Shown here piece by piece: positions 1 to 9,002 of a DNA stretch of 64,000 bases. The notes under the pieces are model-generated. The model searched no databases, was not told where the DNA came from, and saw only the letters and a list, made by a program, of their open reading frames with translations. The position numbers and the translations under genes are program-made. The stretch lies in assembly GCF_005508865.1 (NCBI RefSeq), contig NZ_SCOM01000003.1, forward strand, positions 583,977 to 647,976, in the 5' to 3' direction. How positions within the stretch are numbered: position 1 is the stretch's first letter; each line of letters starts with the position of its first letter. The DNA is from Pseudomonas sp. F(2018). Lineage in GTDB: Bacteria > Pseudomonadota > Gammaproteobacteria > Pseudomonadales > Pseudomonadaceae.

Positions 1-1075
1 AGTTGTCGTGGGCTGCCCCCTCTCCCTGGCCCTCTCCCCGCAGGGGAGAGGGGATATTGGCGCCGCCGAGGAAGCTGGTCACCGACTCCTCCAGCACCTG
101 CGGTTGCTTGCCCTCGTGCACCACTTCCTGCAGCAGCCAGAGGTCGTTCCATTCGCGGCGCGGGTGGTCGGAGATTTCCAGCAGGTGGCCGGTCACCAGG
201 CGCGGCTGGTCGCTCTCGCCCTGGGCCAGCTGGTAGTCGGCGCGGTGGCGTTCCAGCGCGCGTTGCGACAGGTGCTTGCCGCGCGTGCGCTCGGTGTAGC
301 GGCCGGGGTAGTCGTAGTCTTCCAGCTTGGGCTGGAAGTCGGCCTTGGCGCCGGTCTCCAGCAGCAGGCGCGGTTGCTCGAAGTCGTAGTCGCGGCGGCT
401 GACCTGGTTGGTGCGGGTGGCCAGGCGCAGGTTGAAGCGCTTGATCACCGGCTCGTCGGCGACCATGCCGCTGTCCTGCACATAGGCGGTGGGTTGGCCG
501 AGTTTGGGGAAGCCGGTCTGGTCGTCGCCGAATACCAGCACGTGGCCCTTGGCCGAGTGTTCGAAGTGGTAGTGCAGCCCCTCTTCCTCGCACAGGCGCT
601 GGATGAAGTGCAGGTCCGTCTCGTCGTACTGCACGCAGTAGTCGCGCTCGGGGTAGACGGTCGGGCCGAGCTGGAAGCGATACGCGCCGCCGAGGATGCC
701 GTGCTCCTCCAGCACCAGGGCGATGATCTGCGGCACCGTCAGGTGCTGGTAGATGCGCTGGTTGGTGCGATAGCCGAGCCAGGTCAGCTTAGGGCTAAGG
801 GTGAGGTGATAGCGGGTCAGGCGCTTGCCCGATTCGCCCTGGCCTACATCGTGGATCAGGCCGTGGATGCCGCTGCCGTCCGGGGCGATGGCGAGGAAGG
901 CCGGTTTGCCGAGCAGCTCGTCCAGGTCCAGGTCGGGCTTCTCGCTGACCAGTTCCACCTCGAAGCGGTAGGGCTGGTCGAGGGCTTCGCGGCCGTTGAA
1001 TTCGAGCACCTGCAGGTCGTGCTCGAGGCCTTCGAGATGCAGGCTGAAGTGGGTCTGGTTGGCGGGGTTGAACAT
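1..1075 (-). CDS. vgrG: VgrG spike protein, N-terminal part (runs off left edge)
   Basis: The minus-strand frame opens at an ATG at 1075, preceded by AAGGA seven bases upstream, and stays open for 358 codons to the window edge. The protein begins MFNPANQTHFSLHLEG and continues with the gp27-like fold of VgrG (for example HDVGQGESGKRLTRYHL and DLHFIQRLCEEEGLHYHFEH). VgrG trimers form the puncturing tip of the T6SS tube and carry effectors. The gene starts 25 bp after the kinase gene on the same strand, so it probably belongs to the T6SS operon. Codons from about residue 341 encode PSPLRGEGQGEGA, a peptide produced by an intergenic-type CCCTCTCCC/GGGAGAGGG repeat read in frame, just where the gp27-gp5 linker is expected. 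The gp5 and later domains lie outside the window, so cargo domains cannot be judged. Confidence 0.93.
   Translation of the reverse strand, partial: MFNPANQTHFSLHLEGLEHDLQVLEFNGREALDQPYRFEVELVSEKPDLDLDELLGKPAFLAIAPDGSGIHGLIHDVGQGESGKRLTRYHLTLSPKLTWLGYRTNQRIYQHLTVPQIIALVLEEHGILGGAYRFQLGPTVYPERDYCVQYDETDLHFIQRLCEEEGLHYHFEHSAKGHVLVFGDDQTGFPKLGQPTAYVQDSGMVADEPVIKRFNLRLATRTNQVSRRDYDFEQPRLLLETGAKADFQPKLEDYDYPGRYTERTRGKHLSQRALERHRADYQLAQGESDQPRLVTGHLLEISDHPRREWNDLWLLQEVVHEGKQPQVLEESVTSFLGGANIPSPLRGEGQGEGAAHDN
16..53. repeat. CCCTCTCCC-type inverted repeat inside vgrG
   Basis: CCCTCTCCCC at 30-39 and GGGGAGAGGG at 43-52 are perfect 10-bp arms around GCA. A further CCCCTCTCCC lies at 17-26. Repeats of this style are normally intergenic in proteobacterial genomes. 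Here the element is translated in frame within vgrG. Confidence 0.75.
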
Positions 1076-1100
1076 GCGATCGTCCTTGTCGGTAGGCCTG

Positions 1101-2060
1101 TCAGGCCGGGCGGCGCAGCCAGCGCGCGAGCAGCGAAGTGGTAGGGCGCTGGTTGCGGAAGGCGCGCAGCAGGTCCGGCAGGGTGCTGCGCCGGGCCGGG
1201 TCGAATTCCAGCGCGGCGCGCAGTGCCGGCCACAGTGCGCGGGGCAGGTCCGCGGGGGCCGTCAGCGGCAGTTCCATTGCCAGCGCCTGTTTAGCACTTT
1301 GCCGGCGGAAAGGATGCTGGCCGCTGCACAGTTCGTAGATCACGCAGGCCACGGCGTAGACGTCGGCGGCGGCGTTCAGGGTGGCGCCGTCGAGCAGTTC
1401 GGGGGCGGCGTAGCGTGGCGTCCAGGCGGCGAAGCGGCTGCGCGCCAGGCGTGGCAGGCCCTTGAGGAAACCTTCGCGGGCCTGGCCGAGGCCGAAGTCG
1501 AACAGGCGGATGCCGTCGTCGCCGAGCATCAGGTTGCTCGGCTTGAGGTCGCCGTGCAGCACGCCCTGGTCGTGGGCGTAGCGCAGCGCCTCGAGCAGGC
1601 TGAGGGCGACCCGCTGTGCCTCGGGCCAGGGCAGGCCGCTGGGGTACTGATGCAGCACGTGGTCGAGGGTGTTGCCCTTGAGCAGCTCCATGGTGATGAA
1701 GGCGCGCTGGCAGGCCGGGTCCACCTCGAAGCTGTAGAAGCGCACCAGGTTGCGGTGGCTGAGCCGCGCGGTGAGGGCGAACTCGCTGTAGAGCAGGGCG
1801 CTGGCGTCCGGGTATTCGGCGAAATCCTCGCTGAGGGTCTTCAGCGCCACCCAGGGCTGCGGCTCGCCGAACTGTTCGCGCAGCAGGTCGCGGGCGCGGT
1901 ACACCGCGCCCATGCCGCCGACGCCGAGCAGCCGCTCGATCTGGTAGCGGCCGCCGAGCAGCTCGGGCAGGTCCTTGGGCAACGGGCGGGCGACACGCGC
2001 CGGGTTGGCGCCGGCCATCACCGTGAGGTCGGCGCTGACCACCTTGGCTTCGGCGTTCAT
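1101..2060 (-). CDS. stk1: T6SS serine/threonine protein kinase (Stk1/PpkA type)
   Basis: A 319-residue protein with a Hanks-type kinase domain: glycine loop LLGVGGMGAVYRARD, lysine in VALKTL, catalytic loop VLHGDLKPSN, metal-binding DFG in IRLFDFGLGQ, and YAAPELLDG at the activation-segment end. The catalytic loop reads HGD rather than HRD, so this is a non-RD kinase. I see no transmembrane segment or extracellular sensor, which fits the short Stk1 of P. aeruginosa HSI-II (PA1671) better than the long PpkA. The ATG at 2060 is chosen because it overlaps the phosphatase stop as ATGA and gives MNAEAKVVSADL; a longer upstream frame only shadows the phosphatase gene. It is expected to phosphorylate the FHA protein of this cluster and tune T6SS assembly post-translationally. 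Confidence 0.9.
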   Translation of the reverse strand: MNAEAKVVSADLTVMAGANPARVARPLPKDLPELLGGRYQIERLLGVGGMGAVYRARDLLREQFGEPQPWVALKTLSEDFAEYPDASALLYSEFALTARLSHRNLVRFYSFEVDPACQRAFITMELLKGNTLDHVLHQYPSGLPWPEAQRVALSLLEALRYAHDQGVLHGDLKPSNLMLGDDGIRLFDFGLGQAREGFLKGLPRLARSRFAAWTPRYAAPELLDGATLNAAADVYAVACVIYELCSGQHPFRRQSAKQALAMELPLTAPADLPRALWPALRAALEFDPARRSTLPDLLRAFRNQRPTTSLLARWLRRPA

Positions 2061-2788
2061 CGGTTGATCACCACGCCGCTCAGGTTGTCGCGGGCCGGAC
2101 CCTGCAGGGCTAGGTCGAACAGGCGTTGCAGGGCCAGCTGCGGGCTGGGGCGCAGCAGTGCGGCGGTCATGTCGTCGTGGTCGAGATCCTGATAGAGGCC
2201 ATCGCTGCACAGCAGGAACACATCGCCGGGCAGGCTCTCCAGTTCGAGGATGTCCAGCTGCAGATCTTCGGCGGCGCCGATGGCCCGGGTCAGGGCGTGG
2301 GCGCCGGGTTGGCGCGCGGCGTCCGCCGGACTCATGCCGCGCTCCTCGACCAGTTGCTGCAGCAGCGAATGGTCGCGGCTGAGCTGGAACAGCTGGCGCC
2401 CGCGCAGCAGGTAGCAGCGGCTGTCGCCGGCCCACACGCAGGCTACCCGACTGCCTTCGGCGAGCAGCGCTACCACCGTGCTGCCGACCAGCAGGTCGGG
2501 GGTGGCCTCGGTCAGGGTCAGGCCCAGACTGAGGTGGCGGTTGAGGCGATGCAGGCAGTCGCGCAGGGCGTCCAGGCGGTCCTCGAAATCCAGCTCTGCG
2601 GGCAGCTCGGCCAGGCTCTCGACGATCAGGCGGCTGGCCAGGTCGCCTGCCTGGTGGCCGCCCATGCCGTCGGCGACCACCCACAGGCCCTGCTGCGGCT
2701 GGTCGAGAAAGGCATCCTCGTTGCGCTCGCGCACCTTGCCGGTGTCGGTGCGCCCGGCGCTGGACCAGAGGCGTTGGGCGACCTTCAT
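2057..2788 (-). CDS. stp1: T6SS PP2C-type serine/threonine phosphatase (Stp1)
   Basis: A 243-residue PP2C domain with the usual metal-binding motifs: GKVRERNEDAF, VVADGMGGHQAG, LLCSDGLYQDL and the C-terminal ARDNLSGVVI. No membrane segment, so cytosolic. Its ATG overlaps the tssM stop as TGATG at 2786-2790, and its own stop overlaps the kinase start, so tssM, phosphatase and kinase are translationally coupled. By analogy with HSI-II PA1670 it should reverse the kinase's action on the FHA protein. The length is normal for T6SS-linked PppA/Stp1 proteins. Confidence 0.92.
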   Translation of the reverse strand: MKVAQRLWSSAGRTDTGKVRERNEDAFLDQPQQGLWVVADGMGGHQAGDLASRLIVESLAELPAELDFEDRLDALRDCLHRLNRHLSLGLTLTEATPDLLVGSTVVALLAEGSRVACVWAGDSRCYLLRGRQLFQLSRDHSLLQQLVEERGMSPADAARQPGAHALTRAIGAAEDLQLDILELESLPGDVFLLCSDGLYQDLDHDDMTAALLRPSPQLALQRLFDLALQGPARDNLSGVVINR

Positions 2789-5700
2789 CAGAGGGTCGCC
2801 GGCAGCTTGAACTGGCGCAGCAGGCTGGCATCGAACGGGTTCGGCGAGCGCTGGCTGTGCAGCAGGTACTTGGCCTGCAGACCGTCGAGGTTGGCCTTGA
2901 GCAGCAGCACGTCGCGGCCGCTGTGTTGCTCCACCTTCATCATGTCGATCAGGCGGAACAGTGCCCAGGGCCCGCTGTTCTTCTCGATGCCGACGCGGCG
3001 GCCGCCCTGTTCCTCCAGCACCAGGCTGCTGCGCTCGCTCTCGCCCTCGGCCGGCCAGCGGAAGGCGGTGGCGATGATCGGGCCGTGGCGGTACTCCATC
3101 TGCTGGCCGCCGAAGCGGAAGTCGGCGCGGTTGAGGCTGTAGTCGAGGGCGAACGGCTCCAGCTTGAACAGTACCAGCGGCTCGGCCGGGTTCTCGGCGA
3201 AGAAGCTGCGGCGGATCACCTGGGTGCGGTTCATCTGGGTCAGGAACACCGGCGACAGCGGCAGGCCCTGGCCGTCCATGCGGCGCAGCTGGTACTCGCC
3301 GTCGCTGTCGCTGACGAAGTCCTTGAGGTAGCGATCGACGAAGGCGTCGGCCACGCCGTCGGCCTTGAAGAACTCGCGGAAATCGGCGATGGCCACGTCG
3401 CTGTCGCTCTTGGCGCTGAACGGATAGCGCTTGAACAGCGACTCCTTGTAGAAGGCGTACAGCTCGTTGCGGTAGCGCTTGTTCAGGTAGCCGTAGGCGT
3501 CGTTGAGCACCAGCTGCCAGCTGTCGTCGGCGATCAGCGTCAGCCAGTTGCCCACCGGTTGCGGCAGGCGCGCGGCGGTGCCGCGGACCTGGTTGATCGC
3601 ATCCGGGCGACCGCCCATGCGCGCCTTGGCCAGTTCGAAGGCGGCCTGCTCCGGCGAGCTGGCGTGAGCCATGCCGCTCAGTTGCAGCTGCAGGGCGTCC
3701 AGTGCCTGCAGGGTGGCGGCCAGTTCCGGGCCGGCGCCGCTGTTGTCGTCGAGCAGGCGGTGCAGCGGCTCGAAGCGTCGTTGCAGCGCACGGCGGGCGG
3801 TGTCCGGCAGGCTCTTGGCGATGGCGTCCAGGCCCTTGCCGGCCGCGGCGGCGGCCAGCTTGCCCTTCTTCCCGAGCTTGGCCTGGGCGGCCAGGTCATC
3901 GGTCTGGTCGGCGGCGGCCGGCAGGTCGAAGCGGGTGTTCTCGCGCACTTCCACCAGCACCTGCAGCAGCGGCGAGTTGGCCGCGGTCAGGGCAGTGAGC
4001 ACGGTGATGCCCTGGGCGGTGTTGCCGATCGGTTCCAGGCTCAGCTGGGCGATGGCCTCGCCCCAGTAGTTGGCGTAGTCGCGGAAATACAGCTGCTCCA
4101 GTTCCACCATCAGGCGGCCGAGGTCGCGGTCGCTGAGCTGGTTGCCTTCGCCCAGTACCCAGTTGTCTTCGAGGATGTCGCGCACCAGGCCGAGGCCCTG
4201 GGCGACGAAGAACTGCTGGTAGCCCTTCTGCGTGTACAGGCCAGGGATGGCGTAGTCGCTGCCGAGCAGCAGCGGCGCCTGGGCACCCAGGGCCTGGGCG
4301 ATGCGGTAGTCGGGCAGGCTGCGGGCCTGGTCGCGGAGCATGCGGTAGACCACGTTGGCCAGCGACTCGCTGCGCAGGATCTGCCGGGCTTCGGCCACCA
4401 GGTCGTCGTTCAGCGGGTAGGCGGCGAACGGCTCGGCCAGCAGGCGCTGGAAGTGCGCGTTGAGACGCTTCTGGGTCGGCTCGTCGCCGGCGTAGCGCAG
4501 CGACCAGTCGGCGGCCAGCCAGTCCTGCAGGAAGGCCGGGTCGCGGCGCTCCTCCAGGTTGAGCATCAGGTAGGCGCGCAGGCTGCCGAGCAGCAGCTCG
4601 CGGTCGTCGCGGTTGGCGCGGATCTGCCCTTCCAGCTGGCGCGCCACCCGTGGCAGCAGCTCGCTTTCCAGGCTGCGGCGGTAGGCGGCGTGCACCTGCG
4701 GCTGCACCTGCGGGCCCTGGTACAGGCCGCCGCGCTCCAGCAGGCTGGCGTCGCCGGTGCTGGGGAACACCTGGGTAGCGGTGTAGCTGCCGTCGAGCAG
4801 CGGCAGGGCGCGCTGGGCGTCGTCCTTGGCGCTGATGCCCTCGCCGTCGCGGCCCAGCTGCAGGGCCAGCTCGCGCAGCTGTTCCAGGCGGCCGTGGTTG
4901 GCCGAGTAGCTGGTGCCCCAGAGCAGGCCGAACAGCACCAGGCAGGCGGCAGCGCCGGCGTACAGGCCGCGCTGACGCCAGTCGATGCGGCGCACTTCCT
5001 TGTCGTCCAGGCCGGCCAGTTCGGCCTCGGGGAAGATCACCCGGCTGAGCAGCTGGTTGATGAAACGCGCACGGCCGCTGCGGTAGGTCGGCAGGCTGCT
5101 GCCGGCCAGGCCGAGGTTGCGGCCGATGCCGGTGGTGCTCGGGTCGAGCAGTTCCTGCAGCTGCGGCGCGCTGGTCAGGTAGAAGCCGCGTAGCTGGCTG
5201 GAGCGCTGGTAGCGGTTGCCGCTGAAGGCCAGTTCCACCAGCAGGCACAGGCGCTCGCCGAGCTGGCCGAGCTGGTGCGGGAAGTCGAGGATGCGGCCGC
5301 GACGCTGGGTGTCGCGCTCCTGGTGCAGGCGCATGATCACCTGGCTGTTGAGGCGGCGCAGCAGCTCTTCGAACTCCTGGCGCACCACGCTGGCGTCAGT
5401 GGCGCTCTGGCCCTTGCGGAAGCTGGTGCCGAGCACCTGGTCGCTCTCTTCGCGGCTGAGCTGGTCGAAGAACTCGTCGAAGCCGATGACCTTGTCGGCC
5501 TTGCTCAGCACCAGGTACACCGGCACTTCGGCGCGCAGCTCGGCGTGCAGCTCGTGCAGGCGCTGGCGGATCTGGCGGGCCAGGTTTTCCAGCTCCAGTT
5601 CGCTGGCGTACAGCAGGGTGTCGACCGGGATGTTCACCAGCACGCCGTTCAGCGGGCGCGCGCGGCGCTTGCGCAGCAGGCTCAGCAGGGTGTGCCAGGC

Positions 5701-6309
5701 GCGACTGTCCACCGCCACGTCGGGCTGGGTCAGGTAGCGGCCGGCGGTGTCCAGCAGCACGGCGTGGTCGGCGAAGTACCAGTCGCAGTAGCGGGTGCCG
5801 CCGACGTCCTTGGTCAGGCGGCGCTCGTCGCCCTTGTTCAGCGGGAAGTCCAGGCCGGAGAAGTCCAGCAGGCTGGTCTTGCCGCTGCCCTCGGGGCCGA
5901 GCAACAGGTACCAGGGCAGGTCGTTGCGCCACTTCTCGCTGCGCCCGCGGTACAGGCTGGAGGTCTTCAGGGTGCGCAGGGCCTGCTTGAAGCGGCCCTT
6001 GAGCTCCAGCTGCTCCTCGCTGATCAGGCCGTCGCGGCGCAGGCGTTCCTGGGCGTCGGCATCGTCCGCCTTGGCCTTCTTGCGCACGTTGGCGCGCCAG
6101 CTGACGAACACGATGAACAGGCCCCAGGCCAAGAACAGCAGGCTGATGCTGACCAGGCGGTTGGCCGCCGGCGCCCAGAACTTGGAGTCGGCCACCGCCA
6201 GCAGCGGGCCGACGAACCAGATCAGCAGGGCCAGCACCAGGACCAGGCACAGGCTCCAGACCCAGGTCTTGCGGAAGAACGCCGCGGTTTTCTTGAGAAA
6301 GTCCTTCAT
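2788..6309 (-). CDS. tssM: TssM/IcmF, T6SS inner-membrane complex
   Basis: A 1173-residue protein, normal for the family. Two N-terminal transmembrane helices (about residues 16-39 and 52-70) are followed by a cytosolic NTPase domain with Walker A GPEGSGKTS (138-146) and DTAG (187-190). A third helix (about 449-467) precedes a long periplasmic IcmF-related region reaching the C-terminus. TssM spans the inner membrane and forms, with TssL and TssJ, the trans-envelope channel that docks the baseplate. The intact P-loop suggests a nucleotide-binding TssM. It lies 6 bp after tssL, matching icmF2 (PA1669) in HSI-II order. Confidence 0.97.
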   Translation of the reverse strand: MKDFLKKTAAFFRKTWVWSLCLVLVLALLIWFVGPLLAVADSKFWAPAANRLVSISLLFLAWGLFIVFVSWRANVRKKAKADDADAQERLRRDGLISEEQLELKGRFKQALRTLKTSSLYRGRSEKWRNDLPWYLLLGPEGSGKTSLLDFSGLDFPLNKGDERRLTKDVGGTRYCDWYFADHAVLLDTAGRYLTQPDVAVDSRAWHTLLSLLRKRRARPLNGVLVNIPVDTLLYASELELENLARQIRQRLHELHAELRAEVPVYLVLSKADKVIGFDEFFDQLSREESDQVLGTSFRKGQSATDASVVRQEFEELLRRLNSQVIMRLHQERDTQRRGRILDFPHQLGQLGERLCLLVELAFSGNRYQRSSQLRGFYLTSAPQLQELLDPSTTGIGRNLGLAGSSLPTYRSGRARFINQLLSRVIFPEAELAGLDDKEVRRIDWRQRGLYAGAAACLVLFGLLWGTSYSANHGRLEQLRELALQLGRDGEGISAKDDAQRALPLLDGSYTATQVFPSTGDASLLERGGLYQGPQVQPQVHAAYRRSLESELLPRVARQLEGQIRANRDDRELLLGSLRAYLMLNLEERRDPAFLQDWLAADWSLRYAGDEPTQKRLNAHFQRLLAEPFAAYPLNDDLVAEARQILRSESLANVVYRMLRDQARSLPDYRIAQALGAQAPLLLGSDYAIPGLYTQKGYQQFFVAQGLGLVRDILEDNWVLGEGNQLSDRDLGRLMVELEQLYFRDYANYWGEAIAQLSLEPIGNTAQGITVLTALTAANSPLLQVLVEVRENTRFDLPAAADQTDDLAAQAKLGKKGKLAAAAAGKGLDAIAKSLPDTARRALQRRFEPLHRLLDDNSGAGPELAATLQALDALQLQLSGMAHASSPEQAAFELAKARMGGRPDAINQVRGTAARLPQPVGNWLTLIADDSWQLVLNDAYGYLNKRYRNELYAFYKESLFKRYPFSAKSDSDVAIADFREFFKADGVADAFVDRYLKDFVSDSDGEYQLRRMDGQGLPLSPVFLTQMNRTQVIRRSFFAENPAEPLVLFKLEPFALDYSLNRADFRFGGQQMEYRHGPIIATAFRWPAEGESERSSLVLEEQGGRRVGIEKNSGPWALFRLIDMMKVEQHSGRDVLLLKANLDGLQAKYLLHSQRSPNPFDASLLRQFKLPATL

Positions 6310-6315
6310 CTCAAC

Positions 6316-7176
6316 TCATCCCTGAACAGATGGGGCAGGGGCGGCTTCTACCGCCTGATAGGGTTGCAGTACGGTGCCGCGCTGCTCGTGCAGCACCCAG
6401 CTGAAGCCGGCGTAGAGCAGTGCCAGGCCGGCCACCGTGGCCACCGCCACCAGCCAGCCGGGAACGATGCGCACCAGCCGGCGGCGACCTTCCTTGAGGC
6501 CCTCCCAGTGCGGCGACAGCTCGCGCGGGATATCGCCACGCAGCTGGCGGATCTGTCGGTACAGGCTGTCGCGGATCGCCTCCAGTTCGAGCATGCCGCG
6601 CGGCAGCACGCGGTACTTGCCCTCGAAACCGAGCGACAGGCAGATGTACATCAGCTCGAGCATGGCCAGGTGCTTGACCGGGTTGCGCGACAGGTGCTCG
6701 AGCAGCTGGAAGAACTTCTCGCCGCCGAAGGTCTCGTTGTGGAAGGTCGACAGCAGGCTCATCTGTGACCAGGCACTCTCGTTGCCCCAGGGCGTGGTCA
6801 CCACGGCCTCGTCGACCACGGTGCACAGCACGTAGCGCGCTGCCATTACCTGGCCGCCCTCGACGCCTTCCTGCAGGGCGCGGTGCTCGAACAGCTTGAT
6901 CGCCACGTTGAGGCGCTCGTTGAGCGCGTCGAAGTTCTCCGCGCTGGCGTGGGTCTTCAGCCGCACCATTTCCGAGAGCAGCAGCGCGCTGGCGGCCACC
7001 AGCGGGTTGAAACTGATGTTGAAGACTTCCGCCGGGCGCATGCGCGCGGCGTAGACCATGCGCTCTTCGAGCTGCTCGAAGCGCGGCGTGGCGAAGTCGG
7101 TGAGCGGGCCGCGTGGTGCGGCGCCTTCTCCCTGGCGGTTGAGGACGACTGTCTTGTCCTGTGCTTCCCTGATCAT
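6316..7176 (-). CDS. tssL: TssL/DotU/IcmH, T6SS inner-membrane complex
   Basis: A 286-residue protein with the DotU cytoplasmic helical domain (YVLCTVVDEAVVTTPWG; FHNETFGGEKFFQLLEHL; YICLSLGFEGKYRV) and one C-terminal transmembrane helix at about 239-262, followed by a short periplasmic tail. It has no OmpA-like peptidoglycan-binding extension, so anchoring to the wall must come from another protein, as in the short DotU2 class. It forms the membrane complex with TssM and TssJ. It starts 2 bp after the tssK stop and ends 6 bp before tssM. Confidence 0.96.
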   Translation of the reverse strand: MIREAQDKTVVLNRQGEGAAPRGPLTDFATPRFEQLEERMVYAARMRPAEVFNISFNPLVAASALLLSEMVRLKTHASAENFDALNERLNVAIKLFEHRALQEGVEGGQVMAARYVLCTVVDEAVVTTPWGNESAWSQMSLLSTFHNETFGGEKFFQLLEHLSRNPVKHLAMLELMYICLSLGFEGKYRVLPRGMLELEAIRDSLYRQIRQLRGDIPRELSPHWEGLKEGRRRLVRIVPGWLVAVATVAGLALLYAGFSWVLHEQRGTVLQPYQAVEAAPAPSVQG

Positions 7177-7178
7177 GT

Positions 7179-8510
7179 TCAGCTCCTGATCGCCCAGAAT
7201 TTCAGCTCAAGCCCGGCGAAGTCGCCGGACACGTGGAAGGCAAAGCCACCGGAGCTCTCCAGCTGCGCCAGTTCCTCGGCGCTGAACTCCAGGGCGAAGT
7301 AGGTCTTGCCGGCGTGGAAGGGGATCTGCCGCGGCGCGACTGGCAGCGGCTTCACCTTGATGCCCGGCAGGTGCAGGTTGACCAGCTGGCGGATGCGCTC
7401 CACCGCGCCGATCTTCAGGTGCGCCGGCAGGCGCTTGCGCAGCTCTTCGGACTCGCACTGGGCATCGGCGGCGAGGACGAAGGTGGCGTTGCCCAGCAGC
7501 GCGTGGTCCTGCAGCGGCGAGACCTGGATGCCGTACTGGCGCTGCTGCAGCGGCAGCTCGATGGCGTGCTGCTCCAGCACCATGGACAGCACCTGGCGCA
7601 GCGCCTCCATCAGCTTGCGGAAGCTGGCGGCCTGGTCGTTGTGCAGGTAGCGGCCGTCCAGGCGCGGGCGCTTGTGGTCGGCGGCGAAGGTGGCCAGCTC
7701 GCCGAGCAGGCCGACCAGCTCGCGATACAGCAGCTCCGGATGCATCTGCTCCAGGCTGAGGTAGTGGCGCAGCTGCGGCTCGTAGCGGTTGACCAGCTGC
7801 AGCATCAGGAAGTCCCCTACCTCTGTGTTTCCCAGCTTGCCGGCGGCGCGGACCCGCTCGGCGAGGATGTCGCCGCGGTGGCCGAGCAGGCTGATCACTT
7901 CCTTGAGGCAGGACAGCAGGTAGCTGGACGCCTGCACATGCAGGAAGGTCGGGCTGAAGTCCTGGTCGAGGCTGATCACCCCGTCCGGGCTGGTGTCGAA
8001 GATTTCCGCCACCTTGAGCTTCACGAAGGCCTGGTCGTTCTGCTGCTCGCCGAGCAGCAGGCGGAAGTCCGGGCGACCGCAGCTGACCTGGCTGACGGTG
8101 ACGTCGCCGGCGTTGGAGTCGGCCACCTCCAGTTCGTGGGCGCGATAGCGGGCCAGCACGTCCTGCTGTTCGCTGCGACGGCTCTCGATGTGGTTGCCGG
8201 TGACCAGCGGCAGGGCCAGGTACACCGGGGTGGCGGCGGTGTTCGGCGGGATGTCCAGGGCCAGCGGCTCGCGGCTGGCGTCCAGTTCGAACAGGCTGCC
8301 GTCGGGCAGCACGCCGCTGGCCTGGCTGAGCACCAGCTTGCCCATGCCGAGGAACTGGCGGTCCACCTCCAGGCTGAAGAAGCCCCAGGGGTAGATGTCC
8401 TGCAGGCGCGAGCGCGACTTGAGCTGATGCTCGAAGTAGCGATCGTTCTGCTGGAAGTGCTGGGGTCGCAGGAGCATCCCTTCCTGCCAGACAACCTTGA
8501 GCATTTCCAT
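7179..8510 (-). CDS. tssK: TssK, T6SS baseplate-to-membrane adaptor
   Basis: A 443-residue protein of normal length. It opens MEMLKVVWQEGMLLRPQHFQ, the N-terminal signature of TssK; the central part and the C-terminal domain (PLPVAPRQIPFHAGKTYFAL) also fit. TssK trimers link the baseplate wedges (TssEFG) to TssL/TssM. The gene lies 3 bp downstream of tssJ and 2 bp upstream of tssL, so it is in the same operon. It corresponds to hsiJ2 (PA1667). Confidence 0.97.
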   Translation of the reverse strand: MEMLKVVWQEGMLLRPQHFQQNDRYFEHQLKSRSRLQDIYPWGFFSLEVDRQFLGMGKLVLSQASGVLPDGSLFELDASREPLALDIPPNTAATPVYLALPLVTGNHIESRRSEQQDVLARYRAHELEVADSNAGDVTVSQVSCGRPDFRLLLGEQQNDQAFVKLKVAEIFDTSPDGVISLDQDFSPTFLHVQASSYLLSCLKEVISLLGHRGDILAERVRAAGKLGNTEVGDFLMLQLVNRYEPQLRHYLSLEQMHPELLYRELVGLLGELATFAADHKRPRLDGRYLHNDQAASFRKLMEALRQVLSMVLEQHAIELPLQQRQYGIQVSPLQDHALLGNATFVLAADAQCESEELRKRLPAHLKIGAVERIRQLVNLHLPGIKVKPLPVAPRQIPFHAGKTYFALEFSAEELAQLESSGGFAFHVSGDFAGLELKFWAIRS

Positions 8511-8513
8511 TGC

Positions 8514-8993
8514 TCAGTCCTCTTCCTTGAGCGGCTCCAGGCCGCGCTTGCCGAGCACCACGCCGGCCTGGTTGATCTCGCCTTCCTGCAGCGACACCAC
8601 GTAGCGCCAGCTGGCTTCCGGCAGGTCGCGGTAGGCGGCGATCACGCCGACGTAGCGGCTGCCCGGCTGTACCGAGAGCTTGAGGTCGCGCTCCTCGCCG
8701 GGGCGCACTTCCATCTCCTCGAAGCTGACCAGGTCGGGCATCAGCGACTCCTTCGGCCGCTGGTACAGGGAGAAGAATTCGGCGTTGTTGAACGACGACG
8801 GATTCTTCAGCTCCAGCAGGCGCACCACGATGGGCGAGGGGCGGCCGGCCAGGTCCGGGTTGAGGTCGTCGCTGGCCTGCAGGCGCAGGTCGAGCTTGGT
8901 GGTGTCGGAGTAGGGCGACAGGCTGGAGCAGCCGCCGAGGGCGGCGAGCAGACTGAGCAGGCTAAGGCTGATAAGACGGCGCATGGCATTCAT
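8514..8993 (-). CDS. tssJ: TssJ, T6SS outer-membrane lipoprotein
   Basis: A 159-residue lipoprotein. The hydrophobic signal LISLSLLSLLAALGGC carries a lipobox with the lipidated cysteine at residue 22. The mature part has the beta-sandwich features of TssJ/Lip proteins (SPIVVRLLELKNPSSF; NNAEFFSLY). It anchors the TssLM complex to the outer membrane by contacting the TssM periplasmic domain. MNAMRRL and MRRL are both possible starts; the longer one is given. It corresponds to lip2 (PA1666). Confidence 0.95.
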   Translation of the reverse strand: MNAMRRLISLSLLSLLAALGGCSSLSPYSDTTKLDLRLQASDDLNPDLAGRPSPIVVRLLELKNPSSFNNAEFFSLYQRPKESLMPDLVSFEEMEVRPGEERDLKLSVQPGSRYVGVIAAYRDLPEASWRYVVSLQEGEINQAGVVLGKRGLEPLKEED

Positions 8994-9002
8994 CCTTGCT
9001 TC

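Noticed and set aside
2857..5193. Long plus-strand open frame opposite tssM
   Set aside because: It is alanine/glutamine/valine-rich, opposite a certain gene, with no domain. High third-position GC creates such antisense frames throughout this window.
3896..5248. Minus-strand frame in a different register inside tssM
   Set aside because: Composition is Arg/Pro/Ala-rich shadow coding; tssM is continuous in its own frame, so there is no frameshift.
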